Counted from the first letter of the stretch, positions 36,305-46,368 are shown. The stretch is DNA of 64,000 nucleotides from Halobacillus sp. Marseille-P3879 (GCF_900240285.1 NZ_OESS01000001.1:372001-436000), one strand, 5' to 3'. Translations and numbers: made by a program. Notes: generated by a model not told the origin, from the letters alone.

Positions 36305-37771
36305 ATGACTAGTATCGCTGGTATGACGAACATGCGGCTGAAATTCCCGGGAGAGGAATCTTTATTGTTTAAAGATTTCTCCCTTTCTTTGAACAAAGGG
36401 GAGAAAGTTCTGCTTCTTGGGCCGTCAGGATCAGGGAAGTCGACGCTCTTGCAAGTGTTGACGGGACTTATCCCTGACAGTGTAGAAGTTCCTATGAAAG
36501 CAGATGACATCATAATACCGGATTCCTGGGGGTTTTTATTTCAAGATCCAGATACTCAGTTTTGTATGCCTTATGTCGATGAGGAAATTGCTTTCGTTCT
36601 TGAGAACCTTCAAGTACCTCGAGAAAAAATGAAAAGCTGCATTGAGTACTATTTACGTGAAGCAGGATTAACTTTTAAAGATATTCATACAAAAATCCAA
36701 ACCTTATCCGGCGGAATGAAGCAGCGGCTGGCGATTGCATCGGTTCTTGCTCTCGAGCCCGAGGTATTGTTCTTAGATGAACCAACCGCCATGCTGGATC
36801 CTGAAGGGACAAAGCATGTATGGGAAACGATAAAGAATGTGGGAGAAAATAAAACCGTCGTTATCGTTGAACATAAAATTGAACATGTGATCGATTTTGT
36901 TGACCGGGTGATCCTTCTTGGTGACAACGGTGAAATTATTGCAGATGGTTCAAAAGAGAAAGTGATTGATCAGCATAAACAAGTTCTCATTGACCAGGGA
37001 ATTTGGTACCCGGGTGTTTGGGAAGATTATATACAAACCAGAACAAGAAATACTACAGCGGCTTCGATAAACAAGGAACAAGAAGCAGTGCATTTATCCG
37101 ATTTTTCTGCTTACAGGGGGAATAACGAAGTACTTCATGTAGAGGAGGCCAATGCTCATCCTGGAGAATGGATTACGGTTCTTGGAGAGAATGGGGCAGG
37201 AAAAAGCACTTTGTTACTTGCGCTGATGAACTTAATTAAATTCAAAGGGACGTATCGTATTCTCGAAAAGGAATGGAAGCAGATTAAACTATTCGCCGAT
37301 TCAATCACTTTTGTTTTTCAGAACCCTGAATTTCAATTCGTCACTAATTCTGTTTATGAAGAAGTTGCTTTTACTCTTAAGCTGAAGAAATGGAGAGAAG
37401 AGGAGATTTCCTCAAGAGTTAACGAGCTGCTCGATCTGTACCACTTGCAGCATCATAAGCACCTCCATCCCTACCAATTATCTACCGGGCAAAAGCGGAG
37501 ATTGAGCGTTGCGGCTTCAATTGTTAAAGAGCAGCCCATCATTCTGCTAGATGAACCTACATTCGGACAGGATGCGAAAAACACGTTTTCACTTTTAGAG
37601 CAGCTTGAACAGTTAAAGGAAGAAGGTGCTGTAATTATTATGGTGACGCATGATTTAAACATTGCGGAGCACTTTGCAACGAAAGTGTGGCGTGTGGAAA
37701 ACGGAAAACTCGTTGAGGAACCTCCTTCTCCCGATTATTTAGAAAAACAGCAGACAGCTGTGAATTTATAG
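36305..37771 (+). CDS. ykoD: Energy-coupling factor ATPase, two fused ATP-binding domains
   Basis: 488 residues. Domain 1: Walker A LGPSGSGKS, signature LSGGMKQR, Walker B LFLDEPTAMLD. Domain 2 (from about residue 265): LGENGAGKS, LSTGQKRR, ILLDEPTFGQD. Both sites look functional. Fused ATPases like this energise ECF transporters. ATG 36305 is chosen; ATG 36299 touches AGGAGG directly. Confidence 0.92.
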   Translation: MTSIAGMTNMRLKFPGEESLLFKDFSLSLNKGEKVLLLGPSGSGKSTLLQVLTGLIPDSVEVPMKADDIIIPDSWGFLFQDPDTQFCMPYVDEEIAFVLENLQVPREKMKSCIEYYLREAGLTFKDIHTKIQTLSGGMKQRLAIASVLALEPEVLFLDEPTAMLDPEGTKHVWETIKNVGENKTVVIVEHKIEHVIDFVDRVILLGDNGEIIADGSKEKVIDQHKQVLIDQGIWYPGVWEDYIQTRTRNTTAASINKEQEAVHLSDFSAYRGNNEVLHVEEANAHPGEWITVLGENGAGKSTLLLALMNLIKFKGTYRILEKEWKQIKLFADSITFVFQNPEFQFVTNSVYEEVAFTLKLKKWREEEISSRVNELLDLYHLQHHKHLHPYQLSTGQKRRLSVAASIVKEQPIILLDEPTFGQDAKNTFSLLEQLEQLKEEGAVIIMVTHDLNIAEHFATKVWRVENGKLVEEPPSPDYLEKQQTAVNL

Positions 37772-37783
37772 GAGAAATGAGAT

Positions 37784-38587
37784 ATGGCAATAGACTTTTC
37801 TTATAAGGAAACATGGCTTCATAAAACAAATCCGAGCTTGAAATTAATCATTATTGGACTTTTGTTTATTCAATTATTGATGATTCATAATCCGAACGTT
37901 CTCATCAACTACATGGTTGGAACACTGCTTCTCTATCTCTTCTTTACAGGTCATCCGTGGAAACGGTTGTTCATTATTGCGATTCCATTTCTCTTAATCT
38001 TCCTTACGTCGTCTACCTCCATGATTTTCTTTGGACAAGGGGAGGTCACCTGGATGAAATGGGGGCTGGTGCACATTACTGAGGAAAGCTTTTTCCGCGG
38101 GTTACATTTAGGTTTTCGTGGAATAATATTTGCTGCTTTAGGAGTTATTTTTGCTTTAACCACCCGCCCTGTTTATTTGTTTTATTCCTTAATGCAGCAA
38201 TTAAAGCTGAAGCCGAAGTATGCTTACAGCTTCATGGCTGCGATTAGACTCATTCCAATTATGATAGAGGAAATGCAAACGCTGCACTATGCATTGAAAG
38301 TACGAGGAGTTCAAGCGGAAAAAGGCATAAGAGGATTTTATAAAAAACTGAAATCTTATGCGATTCCTCTTCTTTCTCAAAGTATAAGAAGAGCCTATCG
38401 AATTGCGGTGGCAATGGAGGCCAAACGTTTTTCCAACCACACAAACCGTACTTATTTCTATAAATTAGGTTTCTCGAGATTCGATGTGCTTTTAATGGGC
38501 TGCCTATTGACCATTATTTGCCTGGCTTACTATACAGGGATTCATCATCCATACTTTTCCATAACAGATGTCCGTCACAATAGCTAA
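37784..38587 (+). CDS. ykoC: Energy-coupling factor transmembrane (T) component
   Basis: 267 residues, five to six membrane helices and the coupling motif region TLHYALKVRGVQAEKGIRGFYKKLKSYAIPLLSQSIRRAYRIAVAMEAKRF shortened here to its key A-R-G and A-x-x-R-G-type elements (ALKVRG; AMEAKRF). It transmits ATPase motion to YkoE. Gap of 12 nt after ykoD. No terminator hairpin was clear after it. Confidence 0.88.
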   Translation: MAIDFSYKETWLHKTNPSLKLIIIGLLFIQLLMIHNPNVLINYMVGTLLLYLFFTGHPWKRLFIIAIPFLLIFLTSSTSMIFFGQGEVTWMKWGLVHITEESFFRGLHLGFRGIIFAALGVIFALTTRPVYLFYSLMQQLKLKPKYAYSFMAAIRLIPIMIEEMQTLHYALKVRGVQAEKGIRGFYKKLKSYAIPLLSQSIRRAYRIAVAMEAKRFSNHTNRTYFYKLGFSRFDVLLMGCLLTIICLAYYTGIHHPYFSITDVRHNS

Positions 38588-38629
38588 AAACGAATTTTAT
38601 TAATGATGTTTAACATAATGTTCGTAAAT
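38586..38629. promoter_or_regulatory. Pair of candidate PurBoxes before purT
   Basis: AAAAACGAATTTT (38586-38598) and, inverted, AATGTTCGTAAAT (38617-38629) match the PurR box AWWWCCGAACWWT with two and one mismatches, in inverted arrangement 18 nt apart. B. subtilis PurR uses such pairs 16-17 nt apart. Confidence 0.5.
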
Positions 38630-38708
38630 TGTCCCGAAAACTCTTGATAAATGAAGGGGAGAAACGATAAGATAACGGTAAACCAAAACAATCAGGAGGA
38701 GTTATACC

Positions 38709-39887
38709 ATGTTGGGAGCACCGAATCAAAACTATGCTAAAACAATGATGCTGTTAGGGGCTGGGGAATTAGGGAAAGAAGTGGTCATTGAAGCCCAGCG
38801 TCTGGGGATCGAGACGGTTGCAGTCGATCGGTATGAAGGGGCGCCGGCCATGCAGGTGGCTCACCGCTTTGATGTGATTGATATGCTTAACGGTGAGCAA
38901 TTACGAACCGTAATTGAAAAAGAGAAGCCGGATTATATTGTGCCTGAAATAGAAGCAATAGCTACTGACACTCTTCAGGAATTGGAGAATGAGGGATATA
39001 ATGTAATTCCAACCGCTTATGCTACTCAGTTGACGATGGACCGAGAAGGCATTCGACGGCTGGCGAGTGAAAAATTAGAACTCCCAACGGCAAAATATGA
39101 ATTTGCCAACTCCTTAGATGAACTGAAAGAGGCAGTAGCCGCCATCGGTACGCCTTGCGTAATTAAACCAATTATGAGCTCTTCCGGGAAGGGGCAAAGC
39201 CTGTGCCGGACGGAGGCAGAAATTGAAAACTCCTGGCAGGAAGCATTGAGCAGTGGACGTGGAAACAGCACGCGGGTAATTGTAGAAGAGTTTATTCATT
39301 TTGATTCGGAAATCACGCTGTTAACCGTTCGTTCTTCGACGGGGACGTATTACTGTCCTCCCATCGGTCATCAACAGCAAGGCGGCGATTATATTCAATC
39401 ATGGCAGCCTCATGCGATGAGCGAAGAACACATAAGACAAGCAGAGGAAATTGCTAAGAAAGTTACAGATGAAATCGGAGGATACGGTGTTTTCGGTGTA
39501 GAGTTGTTTATCACTTCAGAAGGAGTGTATTTCAGCGAAGTATCACCGAGACCGCATGATACAGGGATGGTTACTTTAGTGACTCAGGATCTCTCGGAAT
39601 TCGCTCTTCACGTGCGGGCCATCTTAGGGCTGCCTATTGAAGACGTCCACCTTGTGACAGCGGGAGCAAGTCATGCTGTCAAATCCTCGGTTGAAAGCGA
39701 CAACTATTATATTACCGGCGTTGAAAATGCCCTTACCGTACCTCACACTCAAGTACGTCTTTTCGGAAAGCCTGATGCCAAAGCTGGCCGCCGCATGGCT
39801 GTTATACTTAGCAGGGGTGAGAACGTGGAGACAGCATGCAGACAGGCCGAAAAGGCAGCATTAGAAATAAGTATAGAAAGCATATAA
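38709..39887 (+). CDS. purT: Formate-dependent phosphoribosylglycinamide formyltransferase
   Basis: 392 residues, ATP-grasp enzyme. Seen: [67 protein letters not shown] and the C-terminal [18 protein letters not shown]. It formylates GAR using formate and ATP in purine synthesis, an alternative to folate-dependent PurN. AGGAGGAG precedes ATG 38709. Monocistronic, with probable PurR control. Confidence 0.95.
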   Translation: MLGAPNQNYAKTMMLLGAGELGKEVVIEAQRLGIETVAVDRYEGAPAMQVAHRFDVIDMLNGEQLRTVIEKEKPDYIVPEIEAIATDTLQELENEGYNVIPTAYATQLTMDREGIRRLASEKLELPTAKYEFANSLDELKEAVAAIGTPCVIKPIMSSSGKGQSLCRTEAEIENSWQEALSSGRGNSTRVIVEEFIHFDSEITLLTVRSSTGTYYCPPIGHQQQGGDYIQSWQPHAMSEEHIRQAEEIAKKVTDEIGGYGVFGVELFITSEGVYFSEVSPRPHDTGMVTLVTQDLSEFALHVRAILGLPIEDVHLVTAGASHAVKSSVESDNYYITGVENALTVPHTQVRLFGKPDAKAGRRMAVILSRGENVETACRQAEKAALEISIESI

Positions 39888-39913
39888 ATGTAAATTATTT
39901 TAAAAAAACTAAG

Positions 39914-39960
39914 CAGCCGGGCACAGCTGAATGAACAGGGTGTGCCTGGCTTTTATTTTT
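39914..39960 (+). terminator. Terminator of purT
   Basis: AGCCGGGCACA / TGTGCCTGGCT stem (one G-T pair) and T-rich tail. Confidence 0.82.
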
Positions 39961-40124
39961 TCGTTATAAAGTCTAATTATAAGGGTAAATAAATTGTGGG
40001 GAGTAGTAACCGAAGGTGATTTAGGGCAGTGAAAAAAATTTATCCCTTAAACGCAATGATATTTGCCTTTTTGTAGAAGAATATAAATCGATGGAAATAT
40101 GACAAATTAAACAAAGGAGATAAG

Positions 40125-41588
40125 ATGAAACAGACTAAAGAAATAGGTTGGAACCTCGATAACAGTTATTCCCGGCTTCCGGAGACGTTCTATGAGCATG
40201 TTGAACCAAGTCCTGTGAGCTCACCCAGGCTGATCGCCTTTAATGGTGCACTAGCAAATTCTATAGGATTGGACGCTGAGAAGCTGCAGTCGGAAGGAGT
40301 AGGTGTGTTAGCTGGGAATGAGATTCCAGAAGGTGCTCAGCCCATTGCTCAGGCCTATGCAGGTCATCAATTTGGGAGTCTTACCATGTTAGGAGATGGC
40401 CGCGCTGTGCTGATTGGAGAACAAATTACGCCTGCTGGAGACCGTTTGGATATTCAGCTTAAGGGCTCCGGCCGTACTTCTTTCTCTCGTGGTGGCGATG
40501 GCCGGGCGACTCTTGGTCCAATGCTTCGTGAATATATTATAAGTGAAGCCATGCACGGGCTGGGGATTCCTACTAATCGCAGCCTTTCCGTTGTTACAAC
40601 TGGCGAAACTGTAAGAAGAGAAACAGACCTGCCCGGTGCGGTTCTTACCAGGGTGGCTTCCAGTCATCTGCGTATCGGCACCTTTGAATATGCAGCAGGG
40701 CGGGGAAGTGTAGAAGAACTTAGAAAGCTGGCTGATTATGCAATTAAGCGTCACTATCCTGAAATCGAAAATAACGAAGATCGATATCTTTCTCTATTCG
40801 AAGAAGTTGTTAAACGACAGGCCGCACTGATTGCTAGTTGGGAGCTGGTCGGTTTTATTCATGGTGTAATGAACACTGACAACATGACAATTAGTGGGGA
40901 AACTATTGATTATGGACCTTGTGCCTTTATGGACGAGTATGATCCTGATACCGTATTCAGTTCAATTGATGTTCAAGGACGCTACGCTTATAAAAACCAG
41001 CCGCCAATCGGCCAGTGGAACCTTGCTCGCTTTGCAGAAGCTATAATTCCGCTGATTCATGAGAATCAAGAACATGCTGTGGAGCTAGCGGTTGAAGTTC
41101 ATTCTAAATTTGAGCCGCATTACCACTCTCATTGGCTCTCAGGCATGAGGAAAAAGCTGGGTTTATTCAACGAAGAGGATCAGGACGAAGCGTTGATTGA
41201 AGATCTTCTACGAATTATGGAAAAGCACCGTGCTGATTATACGAATACTTTCCGAGCTCTCACATTAGACCAGCCTGAGGCCACTGCCATGCATGGTACA
41301 ACAGAGTTTACGAACTGGCATGGGCAATGGCAGTCAAGACTGAACCGTCAGGAGGAAGAAAAGTCTTCTGTTTATCAGCTGATGAAGAAATCAAATCCTG
41401 CGATCATTCCTCGCAACCATCGGGTGGAGGAAGCACTTGAAGCTGCCGTAGCAAAAGAAGATTATAGTGTGATGGAGCGGTTGATCGATGTTCTTTCGGA
41501 TCCTTATGCTTATTCCCCGGACCAGGAGAAATATGCTGAATTGCCCGATCCGTCCTGCGGTCCTTACCAGACTTTTTGCGGAACATGA
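40125..41588 (+). CDS. selO: SelO/YdiU-family protein adenylyltransferase (pseudokinase)
   Basis: 487 residues, the family's usual length. Landmarks: [95 protein letters not shown]. SelO binds ATP in flipped orientation and transfers AMP to Ser/Thr/Tyr of target proteins. The C-terminus ends [11 protein letters not shown] with two cysteines (third residue from end is Cys); in eukaryotes this position holds selenocysteine, and in E. coli a C-terminal Cys takes part in a regulatory disulfide. AAAGGAGATAAG precedes the ATG. Cytosolic; targets unknown. Confidence 0.93.
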   Translation: MKQTKEIGWNLDNSYSRLPETFYEHVEPSPVSSPRLIAFNGALANSIGLDAEKLQSEGVGVLAGNEIPEGAQPIAQAYAGHQFGSLTMLGDGRAVLIGEQITPAGDRLDIQLKGSGRTSFSRGGDGRATLGPMLREYIISEAMHGLGIPTNRSLSVVTTGETVRRETDLPGAVLTRVASSHLRIGTFEYAAGRGSVEELRKLADYAIKRHYPEIENNEDRYLSLFEEVVKRQAALIASWELVGFIHGVMNTDNMTISGETIDYGPCAFMDEYDPDTVFSSIDVQGRYAYKNQPPIGQWNLARFAEAIIPLIHENQEHAVELAVEVHSKFEPHYHSHWLSGMRKKLGLFNEEDQDEALIEDLLRIMEKHRADYTNTFRALTLDQPEATAMHGTTEFTNWHGQWQSRLNRQEEEKSSVYQLMKKSNPAIIPRNHRVEEALEAAVAKEDYSVMERLIDVLSDPYAYSPDQEKYAELPDPSCGPYQTFCGT

Positions 41589-41599
41589 TCATAATACTA

Positions 41600-41636
41600 A
41601 AGCGCTTGTTCTCATTACAGGGAGCAAGCGTTTTTC
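41600..41636 (+). terminator. Terminator of selO
   Basis: CGCTTGTTCTC / GGGAGCAAGCG with G-T pairs and a T run. Confidence 0.8.
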
Positions 41637-41722
41637 CATGAACCACCTCTGCGGGGAGTTTTAGTCCACATGGAGCAGGGTAATTAGTTAAGGCGTGTTA
41701 TCCTAAGAAGGAGGGAAATAAA

Positions 41723-42508
41723 ATGAGCAAAACAATCTTTATCACTGGGGCAGGAACAGGATTAGGCAAAGGAACAGCGATTGGATTGGCTAAAAAAGGC
41801 CATCGTGTAATTGCGGCGGTTGAAATTATTTCTCAAATAACAAGTTTACGCGAAGCAGCTGCAGAAGCAGGCGTTAACTTAGAGGTTATAAAATTAGATA
41901 TTACAAATAAGCGTGACCAGCAGCTGATTACAGAGTACGATTATGATGTTTTCGTAGCTAATGCGGCAATAGGCGAAGGCGGTCCAATTGCTGAAATTCC
42001 AGTAGATCGAGTTCGGGATGTGTTTGAAACGAATGTATTCAGCACCCTTGAAAATGCCCAGCTTGCAGCTAAAAAGTTCGTAGATAAGAAACAGGGTAAA
42101 ATCATATTCCTTAGCTCCATCGTCGGAATTGTTGGTATGCCTTACCTCGGCGCTTATGTCTCGTCCAAGCATGCCATTGAAGCGATTGCAAAGACAATGA
42201 AAGCTGAACTTGAAGAATTCGGTGTTCAGGTCGCTACGATTAATCCAGGGCCGTTTGAAACTGGCTTTAATGACCGTATGTTTGAGGAAAAGCATAAATG
42301 GTACGACGAAAACAAAAATTTCACTCCGAGAGAATCGATTGCAGAAACGGAGAAGATTCTGGATGAGCAGTATGATCCTCAGAAAATGATCGATAAAATG
42401 GTTGAAGTGGTGGAATCCGACCACCATAATTTCCGTACAGCGTATCCTCAGGATGCAGAAAAGATGATGAAAGAAGAAGAGAAGAAGAATTGGGAGGAGA
42501 AAGTGTAA
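41723..42508 (+). CDS. Short-chain dehydrogenase/reductase
   Basis: 261 residues, classical SDR. Cofactor loop TGAGTGLGKG, NAAIG, catalytic Ser in IIFLSSIVG, and Tyr/Lys in YVSSKHAIEAI, followed by INPGPFETGF. The loop and the acidic residue after beta-2 (AAVE) suggest NAD rather than NADP, weakly. Substrate unknown. GAAGGAGGG precedes the ATG. Confidence 0.9.
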   Translation: MSKTIFITGAGTGLGKGTAIGLAKKGHRVIAAVEIISQITSLREAAAEAGVNLEVIKLDITNKRDQQLITEYDYDVFVANAAIGEGGPIAEIPVDRVRDVFETNVFSTLENAQLAAKKFVDKKQGKIIFLSSIVGIVGMPYLGAYVSSKHAIEAIAKTMKAELEEFGVQVATINPGPFETGFNDRMFEEKHKWYDENKNFTPRESIAETEKILDEQYDPQKMIDKMVEVVESDHHNFRTAYPQDAEKMMKEEEKKNWEEKV

Positions 42509-42724
42509 AGGGTTGTCAGTAATTTTCTTTTGCTTAAGTGAGGATCTGGACTGCCTCTGCTGATCCCACACTGTTATAAACTACAAAATTAACAGTAATG
42601 ATGAATGCCGCTCCAACATACTCTATGGTAGAGCATCATCATAAAAGAACGTTAGGATCATAGATTTCTGGGTATAAGTAATTATAGAGAGCGTAACTTA
42701 TCTGGCAGACTTATAAGGTAGTTG

Positions 42725-42753
42725 TTGAAAATAAGTCGAAGCTCTTATATCAT
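42725..42753 (+). promoter_or_regulatory. Promoter candidate for the 42805 gene
   Basis: TTGAAA, 17 nt, TATCAT. The rest of the ~296-nt gap 42509-42804 shows nothing I can support. Confidence 0.4.
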
Positions 42754-42804
42754 TATGTCTATAGATGGTGCCAGAGATTTTGAATTCCGCAGAGGAGTGA
42801 ACTC

Positions 42805-43068
42805 ATGTTAAAGGAAACTGACTTTCCAACAGAAGAAATGAAGAAACAATGGATCAAGGTACGGAATAAGAAATTAGAAGAGATGGCTCAATATTTCAGG
42901 CCTTATTTCCATCTTACTAAAGTCAGGGAAAACAAGAGCAGTTACGAGGTTCAAGGTTACTTTTATCAGCCTGGTTTTGGCGAGGTAAGAATGGCTTTTG
43001 AATTCAGCTATGAGAATGTAGCTAAATATACAGATTTATTTGATGAGCCAATTGAAGAGAACCAGTAG
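42805..43068 (+). CDS. Small hypothetical protein
   Basis: 87 residues with AGAGGAGTG upstream and an independent terminator. Charged N-terminal helix (EEMKKQWIKVRNKKLEEMAQYF) followed by alternating aromatic/charged stretches suggesting beta strands (SYEVQGYFYQPGFGEVRMAFEFSYE). No signal peptide or membrane segment. I do not recognise the family; cytosolic protein of unknown role. Confidence 0.7.
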   Translation: MLKETDFPTEEMKKQWIKVRNKKLEEMAQYFRPYFHLTKVRENKSSYEVQGYFYQPGFGEVRMAFEFSYENVAKYTDLFDEPIEENQ

Positions 43069-43078
43069 GATCGACGAT

Positions 43079-43117
43079 GAATCCCCCACCTGATATCGCT
43101 GATAGGTGGGGGATTTC
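43079..43117. terminator. Bidirectional terminator between convergent genes
   Basis: AATCCCCCACCT / AGGTGGGGGATT, twelve paired bases with a T-rich exit on the plus strand; sits between the small gene and the convergent membrane protein gene. Confidence 0.85.
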
Positions 43118-43573
43118 TTAAGGAAAAACTCCCAGCTTCTCTAATTTATTAGTGGTGATAGTGAGGACAATAAAGCCTGCCACGTACATTAGGGCGGTAT
43201 AAAAGAAACTCCAGCCTTCATTATAATCCACGATATTGAGAAGGAGACTAATATATTCGATTGCCGCCATTCCACTAATAAATAGAACAAGTAATAAAAC
43301 TCGGTTCTTTTTTTTATAACACAATAAGTAAGAGAACCAGACTCCAGCGATAGTGAAGATTCCAAAGTCAAGAAGTATGGAGTCAAAAAGCACAACTTTA
43401 GGCATGTGATGTACCTTCCATAACCCCATATGGCTCCCTGCTTGATTACAAGTTACGGCTGTCAGAGCGGTGATAGGCGCTATAGTGAAAAAGATTTTAG
43501 GTGCTTGTTTATAAAGATAAATTCCCAAAACCCAGGGAAGTATAAAACCCGCTATGATGATAAAAAAGAACAT
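43118..43573 (-). CDS. Small integral membrane protein, unknown (possibly CBO0543-like)
   Basis: 151 residues from ATG 43573 (AGAGGTGA upstream). Five hydrophobic segments, beginning FFFIIIAGFILPWVLGIYLY. It contains SHMGLWKVHHMPKVVLFDSILLDFGIF, reminiscent of the conserved loop of CBO0543-type Bacillus membrane proteins, a family without known function; the match is from memory and tentative. Confidence 0.65.
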   Translation of the reverse strand: MFFFIIIAGFILPWVLGIYLYKQAPKIFFTIAPITALTAVTCNQAGSHMGLWKVHHMPKVVLFDSILLDFGIFTIAGVWFSYLLCYKKKNRVLLLVLFISGMAAIEYISLLLNIVDYNEGWSFFYTALMYVAGFIVLTITTNKLEKLGVFP

Positions 43574-43689
43574 TATAATCACCTCTTATTATATTATTTT
43601 CCATTTCATAGATTATATACGTAAACTTCACAAGGCTTATTAGCACAAAAAATTTCAATAGAAAATGAAGACGTGGCCGCGCCCGCGAA

Positions 43690-43803
43690 AAAGCAACGTG
43701 TTGTGACGGATCTATGGTGAAATCCTTTTCTGGCCAATAAATAATCCGAACTGATTTCAACAAAATCGTTCGGATTATTATTTGCTTTATTCAGTTTTTC
43801 CCA
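43690..43803 (+). repeat. Dispersed palindromic repeat, copy D
   Basis: Core 43737-43785: ATAAATAATCCGAACTGATT ... AAATCGTTCGGATTATT; left flank CGTGTTGTGACGGATC, right flank TGCTTTATTCAGTTTTTCCC. Unlike the other copies it lies between two tandem minus-strand genes. The remaining sequence of the 43574-43848 gap holds no gene. Confidence 0.83.
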
Positions 43804-43848
43804 GCCTCATTCACAGACCGTCTAAATGATCTTCGTCCGCCATGGTAT

Positions 43849-44718
43849 TTACTTTATGTCCACGTAAAAGGTATGCATCATCTTAATAATCGTTCCTAGC
43901 GTCTGTTTTTTAAAAGCGTCCGTTACAGACTCACCAGTTGGGTTGCTGTAATAAAAGGCCTCTACGTCTTTATTATAAGCAAAACCGATTGCTGATAATG
44001 CTTCTTGAAGCTCTTCCGGCAGCCCCGTCAAGCCGGTATGTTCCGTAAAGTATTCGGTTGGATATACCCATACATCCACATCCGTAAGCCCCGTCTCAAC
44101 GACGAAAAGGTCGTGCTCATTCTTAGAAATCCATTGATCCTTTGAAAAAAGGGAGACCCCTGAGTCTTCGAGTCCTGAAATCCCATCCAGATTAATCCCG
44201 AAGATTCCGTTGATTGCTGTCCGAATAGAGGGACCGTTAATTTTCTTGCCAGCGGCTTTCATATATAGGTCCAAGACTTCTATTTTGGACAAATTCATAA
44301 TGAAACTTTCCTCTGTATTTCTTGTGGGCAGTGCTTCTTCGATCCTTTCAAAAATGATCTGAGGATACTTGTCCGCCTTCCCGGCTTCCAGGTCGGAGAC
44401 AGCTTTTAGATCTATGCCATATATCTGATCTACAATCCGTCTTACATCTTCAGTAGAGATTTTTTTTCCATGATGGACTAAGTATTTATCCATAATTTCT
44501 ACCTTTTTCATCTCATTTATATTGGCCAAAGCTCTAGGAAAAGGGAGCGGTCCTTTTGTCTCTTTCCGTAATGCTTTATATACCCCTTTAACAATTTCTT
44601 TAGGATACTTCGAGTTCTCTTCCATGGATACGAGTGACATCGTAATCCCGGTTGAAATGATTAATAATACGGTAATAATCCCAAACGGTTTCTTCGTTTT
44701 TTCTGAGAATCGTTTCAT
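43849..44718 (-). CDS. Membrane-anchored protein with an internal duplication, unknown
   Basis: 289 residues. One N-terminal membrane segment (residues ~12-31, FGIITVLLIISTGITMSLV) with basic start, so the rest is probably outside the cell. A ~45-residue unit is duplicated: residues ~68-113 (KKVEIMDKYLVHHGKKIS ... GIDLKAVSDLEAG) and ~142-187 (SKIEVLDLYMKAAGKKIN ... GINLDGISGLEDSG). The C-terminal third is aromatic-rich (VWVYPTEYFTEHTG; FAYNKDVEAFYYSNP). No catalytic motif recognised. Likely a sporulation or envelope-related protein, but that is a guess. Confidence 0.7.
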   Translation of the reverse strand: MKRFSEKTKKPFGIITVLLIISTGITMSLVSMEENSKYPKEIVKGVYKALRKETKGPLPFPRALANINEMKKVEIMDKYLVHHGKKISTEDVRRIVDQIYGIDLKAVSDLEAGKADKYPQIIFERIEEALPTRNTEESFIMNLSKIEVLDLYMKAAGKKINGPSIRTAINGIFGINLDGISGLEDSGVSLFSKDQWISKNEHDLFVVETGLTDVDVWVYPTEYFTEHTGLTGLPEELQEALSAIGFAYNKDVEAFYYSNPTGESVTDAFKKQTLGTIIKMMHTFYVDIK

Positions 44719-44821
44719 CCTTTATCCTCCCTTATTGGTCGATGCCTTCACATGAAAGTATACTCTATCCTGTTTATCGGACAAACTTCTTCTATGTTCA
44801 GGCGTAACCGGGAAAAAGGTG

Positions 44822-46234
44822 CTACATAAAGAAGGAGAGGGCAAAATAACCTGCAGCAGCAGCGCCAGCAGCTAACAGGGCAGGCTTTAGTTTAAACTTG
44901 GCGTATTCAATAGTATTTAAGTTTAAAATACCAGCTGATGTATTTGTGTCGTCACTAAGCGGGGAAGAGAAGGCTCCAAATGTCCCGCTTGCAAATACGG
45001 CTCCAATCGTAATAGGAAGAGAGCTTCCCGCAGTGACAGCGATCGATAAAGCCACGGGCATTAGAATTCCCCATGTACCCCAGGCCGAGCCAATAAAGTA
45101 AGATAGGCCGCAGCCAAGTACAAATATAATCACAGCAACATAATTCCCAGGGATCCAGTCAAACCATTCAGAGATTGTATCAGCAAATTCGAGTGCTTCT
45201 GTTCCTTTACTAAGCCCCCAAACCATAGCGAGCAGTAAAATGACGTTCATCATATCATTTCCACCGTCGATAAGACCGTCCATCATTCGTTTTAAATGTT
45301 CTTTCTTAAATTTTAAGTAAACAACGAACCAGACAATAGTTACAACGACAGCCAGGACCATAGCATCTAACACGCCTTCATTAATGAGAGCTCCAAACCC
45401 TGATTTCCCTTCCTCAATTCCGATGGCATACATAAAAACGAAGGTGAGGACGATAACGCTGAACAATGGGATGATTAAGTTCCACGGCTTAGCCGGCAAA
45501 TCACGCATAACGGCGGGGTGACAGTCTTCCCATTGATCGTCCTCTTGTTCTTTTTTCTCTTCGGGAGTTTTTTCTTTATCGTTTGCAGGCTTTTTACCCT
45601 TATGGAAGAAACTTAAATAAAAGCCTAGTATTAACATGGCAAAGGCAAAGAAGTTATACGGAATACTTTGGAGGAAAAGAGTGTAGGCGTCTCCTTCTGT
45701 ATCAGCCTGGTGAAGCGATAAATCTACTACAGAGGTCATATAGCCTACAAAAGCTGTAGCGACTGGAATTAAAACGACCAGGGGGGTAGCTGTCGTCTCA
45801 ATGACAAAAGCAAGCTCCTGCTTTGCCATCGGCACCTTCTTACGCATGGCTTTCATCACGGGACCGATTGTCACGATACGAAAGCTTGGTGCGGCAAATG
45901 TGCCCACAGATGAAATCCAGGTAAGAATGAATGCCCCACGTTTATTTTCAATTCTTTCCGTTGCAGCTTTAACAAAGCCTTTAATACCACCGGACATGCG
46001 AACTAACCCGATTAAAGCAGAGAAGGCATACAAGAATATGATAATCTTTAAATTACTTTCATCCGAGAGGCCTTCCATAATGAACTGGAGGGTCTTGATC
46101 ATTCCATTCAGCCAATGAGGATCGACCAAATAACCAGCCACGACAACCCCGAATAGTAAACTGGGTATAACCTGTTTTGTCCATATTGCAGCCGCTATGA
46201 CGACAATAAAAGGAATGACCGATACAAAGTCCAT
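44822..46234 (-). CDS. Na+/H+ antiporter, NhaC family
   Basis: 470 residues from ATG 46234 (GAGGTGG upstream). About eleven to twelve membrane helices. Family features: SALIGLVRMSGGIKGF, SSVGTFAAPSFRIVTIGPVM, VIETTATPLVVLIPVATAF and a C-terminal SYFIGSAWGTWGILMPVALS with FGAFSSPLSDDTNTSAGI. A hydrophilic loop rich in Lys and Glu lies mid-protein. It probably expels sodium in exchange for protons, useful in a halophile; exchange of organic ions, as in some NhaC relatives, is possible. Confidence 0.88.
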   Translation of the reverse strand: MDFVSVIPFIVVIAAAIWTKQVIPSLLFGVVVAGYLVDPHWLNGMIKTLQFIMEGLSDESNLKIIIFLYAFSALIGLVRMSGGIKGFVKAATERIENKRGAFILTWISSVGTFAAPSFRIVTIGPVMKAMRKKVPMAKQELAFVIETTATPLVVLIPVATAFVGYMTSVVDLSLHQADTEGDAYTLFLQSIPYNFFAFAMLILGFYLSFFHKGKKPANDKEKTPEEKKEQEDDQWEDCHPAVMRDLPAKPWNLIIPLFSVIVLTFVFMYAIGIEEGKSGFGALINEGVLDAMVLAVVVTIVWFVVYLKFKKEHLKRMMDGLIDGGNDMMNVILLLAMVWGLSKGTEALEFADTISEWFDWIPGNYVAVIIFVLGCGLSYFIGSAWGTWGILMPVALSIAVTAGSSLPITIGAVFASGTFGAFSSPLSDDTNTSAGILNLNTIEYAKFKLKPALLAAGAAAAGYFALSFFM

Positions 46235-46368
46235 GCTCGCCACCTCTTCCTATAGCTCTTTTACTTCATTAGCTTGAGTGAAGGCGGGAGATAGTATGCA
46301 TCAGAATGAGAAAAATGCAGTAAATGCTTTTTAATAACAGTGATTTTTAAATTTTTTCTGTAAAGGGG

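Noticed and set aside
41560-41588. Possible selenocysteine in SelO C-terminus
   Set aside because: The position is a normal Cys codon (TGC) followed by Gly-Thr and a TGA stop; no SECIS-like structure is evident, so the TGA is taken as a true stop.
41894-42571. 225-codon open frame on the minus strand
   Set aside because: Fully antisense to the SDR gene, no ribosome site, composition of a shadow frame.
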